DNA of 64,000 bases from Phycisphaerales bacterium (GCA_029260475.1 JAJDDE010000146.1:1-64000); one strand, 5' to 3'; shown: positions 9,518 to 26,143, counted from the stretch's first letter. Notes: generated by a model from the letters alone, not told the origin. Made by a program: numbers and translations.

Positions 9518-10578
9518 GCAAACAGCGCTTCCACGATCACGCGGAGTGGCTGCGCGGCGACGGCCCGGGGCACGACGTTGTGCTCTCTTCACGGGTCCGA
9601 TTGGCCCGGAATTTCGCGGGATTTAACTTCCCGGGGCGGGCGAGCCAGGACGATCAGGCCCGCGTCATGGAACTCGCCAAAGAGCACATCACCGGGCTCG
9701 GGCTCGACCCGGGCGTCGTGTGGGTGGACCTGGAGGCCCTGGACGCCGAGGAGCGGACGGTGCTCGTCGAGCGGCACCTGATCTCCAAGCAGCACGCCAA
9801 GGGCAAGGGGGCCCGGGGTGTCGCGGTCAGCAACCCCGACGAGCGGCTCTCGATCATGATCAACGAGGAGGACCACCTCCGCATCCAGGTCATCCGCTCG
9901 GGCGTCGCGCTCGCGGAGGCCTTCGACCAGATCGACAGCGTGGACGATCGGCTCGAATCGCGGATCGATTACGCGTTTTCGCCCAGATTCGGCTACCTCA
10001 CCGCGTGCCCGACCAACGTCGGCACCGGCATCCGGGTCTCCGTCATGCTCCACCTCCCGGCGCTCAAGCACATGGGCGAGATGGACAAGGTCCGCAAGGC
10101 CGCCAAGGCGATGGGCCTCGCGGTTCGCGGCTTCTACGGCGAGGGCTCCGACGCGGTCGGGGACTTCTACCAGCTCTCGAACCAGACCACGCTCGGGCGC
10201 TCGGAACGCGACCTGATGGTCGGGTTCGAGCGGGACATCGTGCCGAAGGTCGTGGAGTACGAGCGGATGGCCCGGAAGAACCTGCTCGAACGCAGGCGCG
10301 CGTTCCTGGAAGACCGCGTCTGGCGTGCGCTCGGGATCCTGCGAAACGCCCGGCTTATGAAGGCGGACGAGGCGATGGAGCACCTCTCGCAGGTGCGGCT
10401 CGGCGTCGTCAGCGGCGTGCTGGACGGCTCGGGCCTGACGCTCCCGGAGGTGCAACAGCTCCTGCTCTTCGTGCAGCCGGCCCACTTGCAGAAGGCGCGT
10501 CACCGCCAGATGGATCAGGCCGAACGCAGGCTGGAGCGGGCCCGCCTGCTGCGAGAGGCAATGGGGCCCTCGGCGTGA
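9514..10578 (+). CDS. mcsB: protein-arginine kinase McsB
   Basis: VVLSSRVRLARN, LIDYAFSPRFGYLTACPTNVGTGIRVSVMLHLPAL, phosphagen kinase-like fold signature. Confidence 0.93.
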   Translation: MSKQRFHDHAEWLRGDGPGHDVVLSSRVRLARNFAGFNFPGRASQDDQARVMELAKEHITGLGLDPGVVWVDLEALDAEERTVLVERHLISKQHAKGKGARGVAVSNPDERLSIMINEEDHLRIQVIRSGVALAEAFDQIDSVDDRLESRIDYAFSPRFGYLTACPTNVGTGIRVSVMLHLPALKHMGEMDKVRKAAKAMGLAVRGFYGEGSDAVGDFYQLSNQTTLGRSERDLMVGFERDIVPKVVEYERMARKNLLERRRAFLEDRVWRALGILRNARLMKADEAMEHLSQVRLGVVSGVLDGSGLTLPEVQQLLLFVQPAHLQKARHRQMDQAERRLERARLLREAMGPSA

Positions 10579-10679
10579 GTGGTCGCGAACCCGGTGGCTT
10601 TGTATGGCCGCCCCGGGAAGCTCGGGCCACCCTTGACGAGCCTGCCGCTATCGATCCGCCACAGACCGAGACCACGCCG

Positions 10680-11450
10680 ATGCGATCGCCCCGGTGGTGG
10701 GCCCTCGAGCACGCATGGCTGTCGCCCATCCGCACCCCGCTTGAGCAACGGATGCGCAACACGGGCTGGACCGAGGAGAGCGTGTTGGACGCGTGTGCCC
10801 GTTGCGGCCAAGCGGTGGGGGACTTCGAGGAGACGGAATTCGGGTGTGCCGCGTGTGCCAACAGGCGGCTGGCGTGGTCGCGTTGTGTGCGATTGGGGGC
10901 GTACGAGGGGCACCTGGCGGACTGGGTGCAGGAGGTGAAGTTCGAGCGGGCCTGGCGTCTGGGGGAAGCGCTCGGGCGATTGCTGGGGCGTCGTCTCGTT
11001 GCGGCGGGGTTCGAGGGCGTGATCGTTCCCATGCCCACCACCTGGCGCCGGCGGCTGGCTCGCGGCTGCGATCACGCCCTGACCATCGCCCGCGGTGTCT
11101 CGCGGGACACCGGGTTCCCGCTGGCGTGTGCGCTCGGGCGTGCCCATCGTCCCAGCCAGCGCTCGGTGGCGCCGTCGGCGAGGCGGGCGAACGTCGCGAA
11201 GGCGTTTCGCGCTAAAGAGCGGGTGTGCGGATCGATCGGCGCACGGGACATCGTCGTTGTGGATGACGTATTGACCAGCGGGGCGACGATTTCGGCGGCA
11301 TGCAGGGCGCTGCGCCGTGGACAGTCTGTGGAGGGCGCGAAAAGCGCGGGGATTTGGTGCGCGGTTGTTGCGGTCACGCCCCCGGCTTCGGGGCCCGGCT
11401 CGGGTGAAGGAACGGGCGTGGCGCGTGCTGGAGCGGGTTCGGGCGGATGA
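10680..11450 (+). CDS. ComF family phosphoribosyltransferase
   Basis: CARCGQAV…FGCAAC zinc-finger, VPMPTTWRRRLARGCDHA, PRPP motif DIVVVDDVLTSGATIS. Confidence 0.85.
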   Translation: MRSPRWWALEHAWLSPIRTPLEQRMRNTGWTEESVLDACARCGQAVGDFEETEFGCAACANRRLAWSRCVRLGAYEGHLADWVQEVKFERAWRLGEALGRLLGRRLVAAGFEGVIVPMPTTWRRRLARGCDHALTIARGVSRDTGFPLACALGRAHRPSQRSVAPSARRANVAKAFRAKERVCGSIGARDIVVVDDVLTSGATISAACRALRRGQSVEGAKSAGIWCAVVAVTPPASGPGSGEGTGVARAGAGSGG

Positions 11451-11498
11451 GGGTGTTTCGGGATGGCGGGAAGATGGACTTTTTCTTGGAGCGTCTTC

Positions 11499-11526
11499 TT
11501 GACGCTTCGATCATCGTGACTATGCT
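11499..11526 (+). promoter_or_regulatory. candidate sigma70-type promoter upstream of 16S rRNA
   Basis: TTGACG-16 nt-TATGCT, about 460 nt upstream of the 16S 5' end. Confidence 0.35.
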
Positions 11527-11990
11527 TGCCGTCCCGCCCAACCGATCAGGTTTGGCGATGCGGGCCACGGAGCGAGATGCTCTATGGGCCGCACCCTCAT
11601 TGGCAAGTAAACAGATCGAAATACAAGCCGCGAGAGTGTGCTGTGTGTGACATCGACACCGAGTCGAAGGCCTAACAGCCGTCACACGCATGTTACACGT
11701 TGCGTATCGCTTTCACAGGCGGTTCGCACTCGATGGCTCTCGGATGGCTGCGTGATCGCAAGATCGCGTGGTCAAACGCCTTAGAGTGAAATTTTTAAAT
11801 TCTCCGACTCTAGCCGGGTCGGAGGCGAGCAGATTAATCTGATCGTGACCGGGCACTGTGTGGGATCCTGTAGGACTGGAACCGCCTTTCGAGGTGGGGC
11901 CGGTCGTCTGGTGAAAGCGTGGTGCTTGAACAGGCAAACTCATTTCGAAGCAACGGTCAGGGGCTTGCCCTTGGCTTTAGCAGAGATATT

Positions 11991-13487
<1,497 letters not shown>

Positions 13488-13695
13488 GATTTCCTTAGAC
13501 CGGCCACGCTGGGAGCTCTTTCTCGCATTCCGCGAGAAGGCATAACCCCTCAGCAGAACAGAGATGTTCAGCCGGATCCCGTCGACATATTCTCGTTCGG
13601 AATAGCCTCTTCTGCTTCGGCAAAGGATGGCCCGAATAGTGGCACGGTGACGTGTCACGAATGGCTTGTTCGATCTGTTTCTTGATATACAAGAG

Positions 13696-13731
13696 CAGCC
13701 CCGGTCAATTGGTCGGGGCTGTTTCTTTTTT
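13696..13731 (+). terminator. intrinsic terminator downstream of 16S rRNA
   Basis: CAGCCCCG…CGGGGCTG stem followed by TTTCTTTTTT. Confidence 0.8.
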
Positions 13732-13846
13732 GACCCAACGACCACCGCGTCACGCAGACGCCACCGGGGCAGTGTCGGCGTGACGGTACCCGCAGCCCAT
13801 CGGGTGACTGGCGCACGATCGTTTCAGGCGTTTCGGTGAGGGGGCT

Positions 13847-14662
13847 TCAGTCCAGCGCGAGCGGCTTGGTGGTCACGCCGTCGGGCCCCAGCATGAGCAT
13901 GGACGAGGGCTCGACGCGGGTCCACGCGTCACCCACGCTGCCCAATGGTTCAGACGCGATCACCGCGGCGCCCGCCGGGAGCACGGTGCTGCAGTGATCG
14001 AAGTCGCACAACGCGTCGCGATGTGTGGAGTAGTAGAGCGTGCGCGGCTCGTCGTGTGACGCGTACCGCACCGCCCAGGTCCGCTGCCCGTCGCTGGTGC
14101 AGACGGTGCAGGTAAAGGGGTCCTCGACGCCCGCCTCCGTGCGCACGCGTTCGACATCCCGGATCATCCCGCTGAGCCCCTTCTCGGGATCGGATTCCAT
14201 GCCGTGGGTGAGGGCCAGGAGGAACATGCACTCGGAGTCGGTCGAGCCCCCGAGCTCGCCGAAGAGTTCGGGAGCGATCATGCTGTAGAGGCGCTGCTTG
14301 AGGCGGTCGAACTCCGGGATGCCGCCGTTGTGCTGGAAGAGCCAGCGCCCGTGCGCGAAGGGGTGGCAATTGGTTCTCTGGATGCCGCCCTCGGTCGCCT
14401 TGCGGATGTGCGCGAAGAAGAGCGGCGTGTTGATGCGCGGGGCGATCGACAGCAGGTTCTCATCGTTCCAGATCGGCAGCACGTCGCGCAGGCGACCGGG
14501 GATCTCGTTGTCGGAGTACCAGCCGATGCCGAAGCCGTCGCCGTTGGTCGGCCACTCGATCTCTTTGGCGCCGAGCGATTGGTGCAGCAGCGAGTGCCCG
14601 GGGTCGAGCAGGATGGTGCTCATCGCGATGGGCGGACCTTGATAGACGAGCCAGCGGCACAT
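13847..14662 (-). CDS. class II glutamine amidotransferase
   Basis: N-terminal MCRWLVYQGPP (Cys2 nucleophile), FFAHIRKATEGGIQRTNCHPF, WLFQHNGGI. Confidence 0.88.
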   Translation of the reverse strand: MCRWLVYQGPPIAMSTILLDPGHSLLHQSLGAKEIEWPTNGDGFGIGWYSDNEIPGRLRDVLPIWNDENLLSIAPRINTPLFFAHIRKATEGGIQRTNCHPFAHGRWLFQHNGGIPEFDRLKQRLYSMIAPELFGELGGSTDSECMFLLALTHGMESDPEKGLSGMIRDVERVRTEAGVEDPFTCTVCTSDGQRTWAVRYASHDEPRTLYYSTHRDALCDFDHCSTVLPAGAAVIASEPLGSVGDAWTRVEPSSMLMLGPDGVTTKPLALD

Positions 14663-14870
14663 GGTGTTGCTCTCCTTGGTGGTATCGCAGCGTAACAAAC
14701 CCATACGCGTATCCGCTTGAGCAGACTGGGCGATGAACGAACAACACCGGTCTGCCGGACGGTTCGAGATACCCGTGGGCTTGGTGTACTCGACCAAGTG
14801 CGGAGCCAGGCCTACCGAGAAGGGATGATGCCGATTCTCGAACGCATGGGCTCGTCCTTCGCGGTGCACA

Positions 14871-14900
14871 TAAAAAACCTCGCCCGTGCGGGCGAGGTTT
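14871..14900 (-). terminator. intrinsic terminator for the leftward atpD-sulfotransferase unit
   Basis: AAAAAACCTCGCCCGTGCGGGCGAGGTT: stem plus T-run when read on the minus strand. Confidence 0.7.
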
Positions 14901-14987
14901 GCTGGTCATCGTTCGATCAGGCCGTCGCGGCCCTCCGCCATCGCGTCGCTCAGAGTGCCGACGCACCTACACGCGGGCTCGGGGAGA

Positions 14988-17368
<2,381 letters not shown>

Positions 17369-17482
17369 CTACCGCCCCCCGAAACCGCAAGGATCGAGCG
17401 GCCTGAATGGGCCGGCATCGCCCCGCCCGAGAAGACATGTGGGCGGGCGGGCGCACACCCGATGGGGGAGGGGAGGAGTTCC

Positions 17483-17863
17483 ATGCTCAAGCTGCCCAAA
17501 AACATCGCGTCGCTGATGCCCGCCGAGCAGGAGAACCACCGCGGCGCGGGTCGGCTGCACTGCCAGGGTCTCCGCAGCTCGCTCGGCCCGGTCCTCGACC
17601 TCTCTGCGACGGGCATGATGGTCCTCCGGAAGAAGGACCCGACGACCGGCAACACCCCGCTGGTCGTCTGGCTCGAGTCGCCCAGCGGCGACCGCGTCTT
17701 CCTGCGGGCCGAGCTCAAACGCCACGAACGCCTCGGCTGGCGCAGGCACCACGCGGCGTACGAGTTCATCGACCTGTCGGAAGAGAAGAAGCTCGCCCTG
17801 ATGGAGATCGCACGCTGCAGCATCCGCTACGAGTACGGGCTCGGGGATCGCAAGGCGGGCTGA
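17483..17863 (+). CDS. PilZ-like domain protein
   Basis: LDLSATGMMVLRKK…HHAAYEFIDLSEEKKLALMEIA; PilZ-like pattern. Confidence 0.6.
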   Translation: MLKLPKNIASLMPAEQENHRGAGRLHCQGLRSSLGPVLDLSATGMMVLRKKDPTTGNTPLVVWLESPSGDRVFLRAELKRHERLGWRRHHAAYEFIDLSEEKKLALMEIARCSIRYEYGLGDRKAG

Positions 17864-17868
17864 GACGA

Positions 17869-18225
17869 TCAGCTCGCGGCCCCGATCGCCACGATCACGA
17901 TCACAAAGCCGAGCAGCCATCCCGCGATACTCATGCCCACAAGAAAAACCCCGATCTCGAGAAGATCGTCAGGGACATTCATGTTGAAGAAAGCGATCAG
18001 CGCGATCGTGATCATGATCAACGCGCCCGGGTCAACCCCGCACATGATGGGAAGCGGAATGAAGTTCCCGGCCGTCGCCATGATGCCGAGCACGATGCAG
18101 CGCCAGAGCAGCCCCTTGATCGTTGGGATCTCGACGCCCATGAAGCTGCCAACAACAAACGTCACGCCCGCCGCGCAGATGGCGTAGAACAGCGTGCTGA
18201 TCCCAAGAACGATGGCCACTTCCAT
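17869..18225 (-). CDS. small integral membrane protein
   Basis: 118-aa ORF with several hydrophobic segments. Confidence 0.6.
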   Translation of the reverse strand: MEVAIVLGISTLFYAICAAGVTFVVGSFMGVEIPTIKGLLWRCIVLGIMATAGNFIPLPIMCGVDPGALIMITIALIAFFNMNVPDDLLEIGVFLVGMSIAGWLLGFVIVIVAIGAAS

Positions 18226-18261
18226 TGGCGAATTCTCCGGCCGGGAGTCGGCGCGCCCAGA

Positions 18262-21102
<2,841 letters not shown>

Positions 21103-21234
21103 GGGGTGGCCTCCTCGGGCGCTGGATCGATCAGGGCGAGATACAAGCAGGATAGAGGATCATCGGCATGATCCCAATCAATTAGGGTACTTGCCAAGAT
21201 CACTATTGTTGATGAATAGGCTGGGACGGCACGA

Positions 21235-22116
21235 TCAGCGGGCGCGGAGGGCGTCCACGAGCTGGCGCTCGAAGGCGTGGGCCGCGGGGCTGGGGATGCG
21301 GTCGGAGCGTCGAACGAGGGCGAGCTCGCGCAGGAGCGCCCCGTCTTTGCAGCGGGCGCCCTCTCCCTTCTTGAGGGCGAACTTGCTGACGAAGCCGACC
21401 CCGATGCCGGCGCGGACGTTGTGAACGATCGCGTCGATCGCGCGGAGTTCCATCGCGACGTTGAGCTCCACACCCGCGCTGTACGCGCTGTTGTCGATCA
21501 TGGTGCGCACGGCGCTGCCAGCTTCGTACGAGACGACGGGCTCGCCTTCGAGGTCGTGCCAGCCGAACTCGGCGGCGCCGTCCAGCCGGTGGCCCTCGGG
21601 GACCAGCAGTCGCAGCTCGTCGGCGGCGAGCGGCATCATCAGGAGGTCGGTATCGACGCGGTGGGGGAGCGGGAGCGTGACCACGCCCATGTCGAGCTCG
21701 CCCGAGCGCACGCTGTCGGCGATCGCCCGTGAGCCCGCTTCTCGCACGTAAAACCGCACGCCGTCGTGTTGTTTTCGGAAAGCGCGGACGACCGAGGGCA
21801 GCAGGTAGGCGCTCGCGGTCGCGCCGCCCCCCAGACGGACCTCGCCACGTTCGAGCCCCGCGAGTTCGCGCACCGCCTGCCTCGCGAGGTCCGCAGCGCG
21901 CAGCGCGTCTTCGGCGTGCTCGAGGAAGATCCGGCCCGCTTCGGTGAGTTCGACGCCCCGCGGTGTGCGGTGGAACAACTCGGCGCCCAACTCGGCCTCA
22001 AGCTTCTTGAGCATCGCCGACAACGCCGGCTGGCTGACGCCCGCGGTCTCCGCGGCTCGCGTCATGTGCCCCGCCCGCGCGATGGCTCTGAAATGCCGAA
22101 GCGTGGTCAGTTCCAT
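21235..22116 (-). CDS. LysR family transcriptional regulator
   Basis: MELTTLRHFRAIARAGHMTRAAETAGVSQPALSAMLKKLEAELGAELFHRTPRGVELTEAG winged-HTH. Confidence 0.93.
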   Translation of the reverse strand: MELTTLRHFRAIARAGHMTRAAETAGVSQPALSAMLKKLEAELGAELFHRTPRGVELTEAGRIFLEHAEDALRAADLARQAVRELAGLERGEVRLGGGATASAYLLPSVVRAFRKQHDGVRFYVREAGSRAIADSVRSGELDMGVVTLPLPHRVDTDLLMMPLAADELRLLVPEGHRLDGAAEFGWHDLEGEPVVSYEAGSAVRTMIDNSAYSAGVELNVAMELRAIDAIVHNVRAGIGVGFVSKFALKKGEGARCKDGALLRELALVRRSDRIPSPAAHAFERQLVDALRAR

Positions 22117-22279
22117 GTGATCACACGCATTATAGGGTTGCTGCCCTACTGGTGGTACGAAAGCTGCCCCGCGTCTTGAGACACGGGGCAGCCGGGTGAT
22201 GATCGGACGGCCCCCGGAGGGGTTCGTGGGCCGCCCAATGTCAAGACGTCTACCGGCGGCCCAGGTTCGCGCTCCGAAT

Positions 22280-23674
22280 TCAACGATCGTCGAGAAGTCG
22301 CTGCAGCATCCGCTCGATCCGCTCCAGGCGGCTCTCGACCTCCTTCATGCGGTCCTGCAGATGGCCGAATCGGCCCTCGGTCTCTTCCACGATGACCTCG
22401 ATGTCCTCGAAACGGTTCTGGGCCATGTTCATCCCTTTGTCGAGCAGGGTCTCGACCTCGAGACGGATGTCGTCGTCGAGCTCTTCGACGAGCAGGTCGA
22501 GCTTCCCGTCCACGAGCCCCATGATCATGTTCTGGACGCCCTCGGGGAGCATCCGATCGAGGTCCAGTTCACGCTCGATGATCACCGGCTGGCCGCCGCC
22601 CTCGCGCTCGAGGAAGATGCGTCCGGCGAGCCCGAGGTCGCGCCCGCCCTCGCCGTCGCGCTGGAGTTGCAGCGAGAGTTGCGGCTGGTTGTTCCACTCG
22701 AATACCTGTGCGTTGCGGAGTTCCTGTTGCGCGAGCATCTCCATGCGCGCGCGGTTCGTGTCCATGAGCCGCTCGGAGAGGCTGCGGATCCGCTCGGCCA
22801 TCTCGGCGATCTCCTCGGTGTTTTTCGCTCGGGCGATCTCTTGCTGTGTGAGCGTGAGCGCCGCGGTGAGCTCGGCGATCTTGCGATCGAGCGTCGGGTC
22901 CTGGCGCTGCGCCTCCTCGGGCTCGAAGAAAGCCCTGTTCTCGAAGACGTTCTGGTCGAACGCCTCGGACTGGAACCGCTGGAGCTTCACGACCTTCGAG
23001 ACCTTCTCGCCGTTGCGGATGAGCAGGACCTCGATCTCGTCTCCCGGCTCGCGCGTCGAGAGGCTGGTGCGGATCGCACCGGAGTCGCCCGCGGGCTGCC
23101 CGCCGATGCGGACAATGACGTCGCCCTCTTTCAGCCCCGCCTTGCTCGCGGGGGCGTTGGGCACGACGTAGACAATCTTCGTTGCCATGTTCGGGTCGAA
23201 GCCGAGCTCGGCGATCTCCATGGGCGGCTCGCCCGCCAGACGCACGCCCAGCATCACCTTCGGCTGGTTCTGAGCGATCCGGGCGGGGAACTGCGGCGGG
23301 AGTCCCGCATCGGGGAACGCCGCGACGTCGGGCAGCTCCAGGAACCGCGCGATGTTCATGCCTTGGGGCGCTCCGGGCGTGCTGATGGAGATCGCCTCGC
23401 TGCCCGGCTCGTCGCGGGTGAGCAGGCAGATCACGTTGCCGCCCTCGCCGATCACTTCGTACTCCGTCCAGTCTCCGTCGAGGCTGGGCATCGCGATGGC
23501 CTCGCCGTTGTGCTTGAGCGTCGCCTTGCCGTCGCGGATCTCGAACTGGATCGTTTCGGTCGGGGTCTTGAGCGTGCTCAGCGTGACCGAAGACGTTTCG
23601 TGTTGGGCCGAGGCGAGACCGGAGCAGGCGATCAGGGCGGCAGCGGCCACGGTGGCGTTCAGAATGTTGCGCAT
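22280..23674 (-). CDS. secreted PDZ domain protein with coiled-coil region
   Basis: Signal peptide MRNILNATVAAAALIACSGLASA; PDZ core ASKAGLKEGDVIVRIGGQPA; long helical C-terminus. Confidence 0.75.
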   Translation of the reverse strand: MRNILNATVAAAALIACSGLASAQHETSSVTLSTLKTPTETIQFEIRDGKATLKHNGEAIAMPSLDGDWTEYEVIGEGGNVICLLTRDEPGSEAISISTPGAPQGMNIARFLELPDVAAFPDAGLPPQFPARIAQNQPKVMLGVRLAGEPPMEIAELGFDPNMATKIVYVVPNAPASKAGLKEGDVIVRIGGQPAGDSGAIRTSLSTREPGDEIEVLLIRNGEKVSKVVKLQRFQSEAFDQNVFENRAFFEPEEAQRQDPTLDRKIAELTAALTLTQQEIARAKNTEEIAEMAERIRSLSERLMDTNRARMEMLAQQELRNAQVFEWNNQPQLSLQLQRDGEGGRDLGLAGRIFLEREGGGQPVIIERELDLDRMLPEGVQNMIMGLVDGKLDLLVEELDDDIRLEVETLLDKGMNMAQNRFEDIEVIVEETEGRFGHLQDRMKEVESRLERIERMLQRLLDDR

Positions 23675-23726
23675 GGTGTGTGTTCCTCGTGCGTGTCGTG
23701 GATGTGTGAGTGGGCCCCGGAAGGGG

Positions 23727-24455
23727 TCAGAACGAGAGGCCGTCGTCGGACGGCGCTGCGTCGGGAGGGGTGGTTTCTGGGGGGGTGGCGGCGGGGAACG
23801 GTGTGGTGGCGTACCGCGGCTCGATGGGCGTGAGTCGCGCGATGCCGTACTCGTCGGGCCTGGGCGCATAGTTCACGATCGCGGGCAGCTCGCGCCGCTC
23901 GACCACGCGCCGGACGACGTAGATCTCCACGCCGCGCCCGTCGGGGAGCTCGTTTTGCTCGAGCACGATCGCAGGCATCTCGGAGACCACACGCCCGTCG
24001 GCGAGCCCGCTGGCGACGTAGTGCGTGTACGCCTCGTCGGCGGTCGCTTGCGAGAGCAGGCGCGGCATGCCGGCGGTGAGCATTGTGCCGCTGCCGGTGC
24101 CCGAGGGCTTGGAGGCGAGCATCGGGTTGAGCAGCACGAGCGCGAGGACCGCGGCGGTCGCCCAGCCGGCACCGGTGAGCACGCGCCGCATCGGTGTCAT
24201 GCGTCCGGCGTTGTGCAGATGCCCGCTCGGGATCTCGACGAGTTCGGCGGGGGCGATGGCGTCTTCGATCGCGATGCGCAGCCCGGCGTGGGCGCGCTGG
24301 GCGCGTCCGAGGCGCGACCAGAGCTCGGCGTCCACGAGCGCGAGTTCGTCGAGCTGGGCCCAGTCGATGGGCGTTGCTTCGTGGTCCACGACGCGCCCGA
24401 TGAGCACGTCCTCGCGCGTCGGTTCGTAGTTCTCGTGGATCGTGTGGTCGGTCAT
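23727..24455 (-). CDS. putative anti-sigma factor-like membrane protein
   Basis: Single TM (VLTGAGWATAAVLALVLL); start overlaps the stop of the ECF sigma gene by 4 nt. Confidence 0.55.
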   Translation of the reverse strand: MTDHTIHENYEPTREDVLIGRVVDHEATPIDWAQLDELALVDAELWSRLGRAQRAHAGLRIAIEDAIAPAELVEIPSGHLHNAGRMTPMRRVLTGAGWATAAVLALVLLNPMLASKPSGTGSGTMLTAGMPRLLSQATADEAYTHYVASGLADGRVVSEMPAIVLEQNELPDGRGVEIYVVRRVVERRELPAIVNYAPRPDEYGIARLTPIEPRYATTPFPAATPPETTPPDAAPSDDGLSF

Positions 24456-25048
24456 ACGCTGTCGCTCCGTTCGGAGTCTTCGGGTGGGGTGTCGGGGGAT
24501 GCGGTGGGGGGGGTGGTCTGCGCCTCGAGCGCGTCGCGCAGCATGCGCCGTGCGCGCACCAGGCGTGTCTCGATCGTGGTCACCGGCACGCCCAGGGTGT
24601 CGGCGATCTGCTTGTAGCTCATGCCGCGAAGCGATCGGAGGATCAGCGGCTCGCGGTACGCCTCGGGCAGGGTCATCGCGGCGTTCAGGACCTCGTCGCG
24701 ATCGGTCGTCCGCTGGTCGTGCGCCGAAGTCGGAGCGTGGTGCTCGAGCGTCTCCTTCGCGTCCTTGCGGACGCGCTGTCGCCTGCCGGCCGTCCGAGCG
24801 ACGTTCACCGCGACGGTGCGGAGCCAGGAGCGGATCGCCATAGGATCGCGGAGTTCGTGCGCGTGGCTGACCACGCGGACCGCGACCTCCTGTAGGAGGT
24901 CTTCGAGCTCAGCTTCGCGGGGCTTGTGGGTGAGCAGGACCGCCGCCACCCATTGCCGGTGCTCGCGCCACAGCGCGCTGACGGCGCTCTGGGCGTCGTC
25001 CTGCTGGACGACACGGAGGGAGGCGGGGTGTGGGAGGTGCGGGGTCAT
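24452..25048 (-). CDS. RNA polymerase sigma factor, sigma-70/ECF family
   Basis: Region 2 (ELEDLLQEVAVRVVSHAHELRDPMAIRSWLRTVAVN) and region 4 (LPEAYREPLILRSLRGMSYKQIADTLGVPVTTIETRLVRARRML). Confidence 0.9.
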   Translation of the reverse strand: MTPHLPHPASLRVVQQDDAQSAVSALWREHRQWVAAVLLTHKPREAELEDLLQEVAVRVVSHAHELRDPMAIRSWLRTVAVNVARTAGRRQRVRKDAKETLEHHAPTSAHDQRTTDRDEVLNAAMTLPEAYREPLILRSLRGMSYKQIADTLGVPVTTIETRLVRARRMLRDALEAQTTPPTASPDTPPEDSERSDSV

Positions 25049-25156
25049 GTGGTCTCTCACGGGGACGCGCCGCCCGGGCCGATCCGTCAGGCGGCGCACC
25101 ATCAATTGTCGAAACCTATGGTCCGGGGCTGTATCGCCCCTCGGAAACCCTGACGT

Positions 25157-26143
25157 ATGACGAACAAAGATTCGATGATGTCCTTCGGGGACCACCTGCA
25201 CGAGCTCCGCAGGCGGCTGATTCTCGTGATGGTGGGCGTGGTGCCGGTCTTCTTCGTCTCCCTCTTCTTCGGGAGCCAGATCCTTGAATTCCTGATCGAG
25301 CCGCTCCGAGTGGCGCTCCTCAAGGCGGACCAGCCGCAGGCGATGTTGGCGACGAACGCGCTCGAGCCCTTTATCGCGTACCTGAAAGTGTCCTTCGCGT
25401 TGACGCTGCTGGTCGGGATGCCGTGGATGCTCATCCAGGGCTGGTTCTTCATCGCGCCGGGGCTGTTCTTGCGTGAGCGCCGGTTCGTGTACTTCCTGGT
25501 GCCGCTCTCGACGTCGCTCACGGCTATCGGCATGGTCTTTCTGTACACGGTCCTGCTGCCGATCTCGCTGTACTTCCTGATTACCTTCAACGCGGCGCTC
25601 GTGCAGCGACCCGCGCAGACGGCGCCGATCCCCGAGGGCGTCACCCTCCCCGTGATGCCCGTGCTCCAGGGCGTGCCGACCAAGGCGGACTTCGAGAGCG
25701 GGCTCGTGGGCCCGGGTTCGTGGTACTTCAACGAGAAGACGAGTCAGGTGCAGGTCGTCCGCCCCAACGGCGACGTCGGCACCATCAGCGTCCGGGGCGA
25801 CGGGCTCATCGCGCAGGAGTTCCGCGTCGGTGAGTACATCGGGCTCGTCTTCCTGCTCGCCATGGTCTTCGCGATCAGCAGCCAGCTCCCGGTGGTCATG
25901 CTGCTCCTGAGCTGGGTGGGGCTGCTGCAGCCGGGCTTCGTGTCGAGGTACCGGCGTCATGTGGGGTTCGCGTGCGCCATTCTCGGCGCGGTGCTGACGC
26001 CGCAAGACCCGATCTCGATGATCGCGATGGGCGGAGCGCTCTACCTGCTCTTCGAGTTCGGCATCCTCCTGATGCGCTTCGTGCCCGCCAGCCGCATCGC
26101 GGGCGAGCGCGAGGAAGACCTCGAGCCGGACGGCGACGAGTGA
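25157..26143 (+). CDS. tatC: Sec-independent protein translocase TatC
   Basis: MSFGDHLHELRRRL, PLSTSLTAIGMVFLYTVLLP, RRHVGFACAILGAVLTPQDPISM. Confidence 0.93.
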   Translation: MTNKDSMMSFGDHLHELRRRLILVMVGVVPVFFVSLFFGSQILEFLIEPLRVALLKADQPQAMLATNALEPFIAYLKVSFALTLLVGMPWMLIQGWFFIAPGLFLRERRFVYFLVPLSTSLTAIGMVFLYTVLLPISLYFLITFNAALVQRPAQTAPIPEGVTLPVMPVLQGVPTKADFESGLVGPGSWYFNEKTSQVQVVRPNGDVGTISVRGDGLIAQEFRVGEYIGLVFLLAMVFAISSQLPVVMLLLSWVGLLQPGFVSRYRRHVGFACAILGAVLTPQDPISMIAMGGALYLLFEFGILLMRFVPASRIAGEREEDLEPDGDE

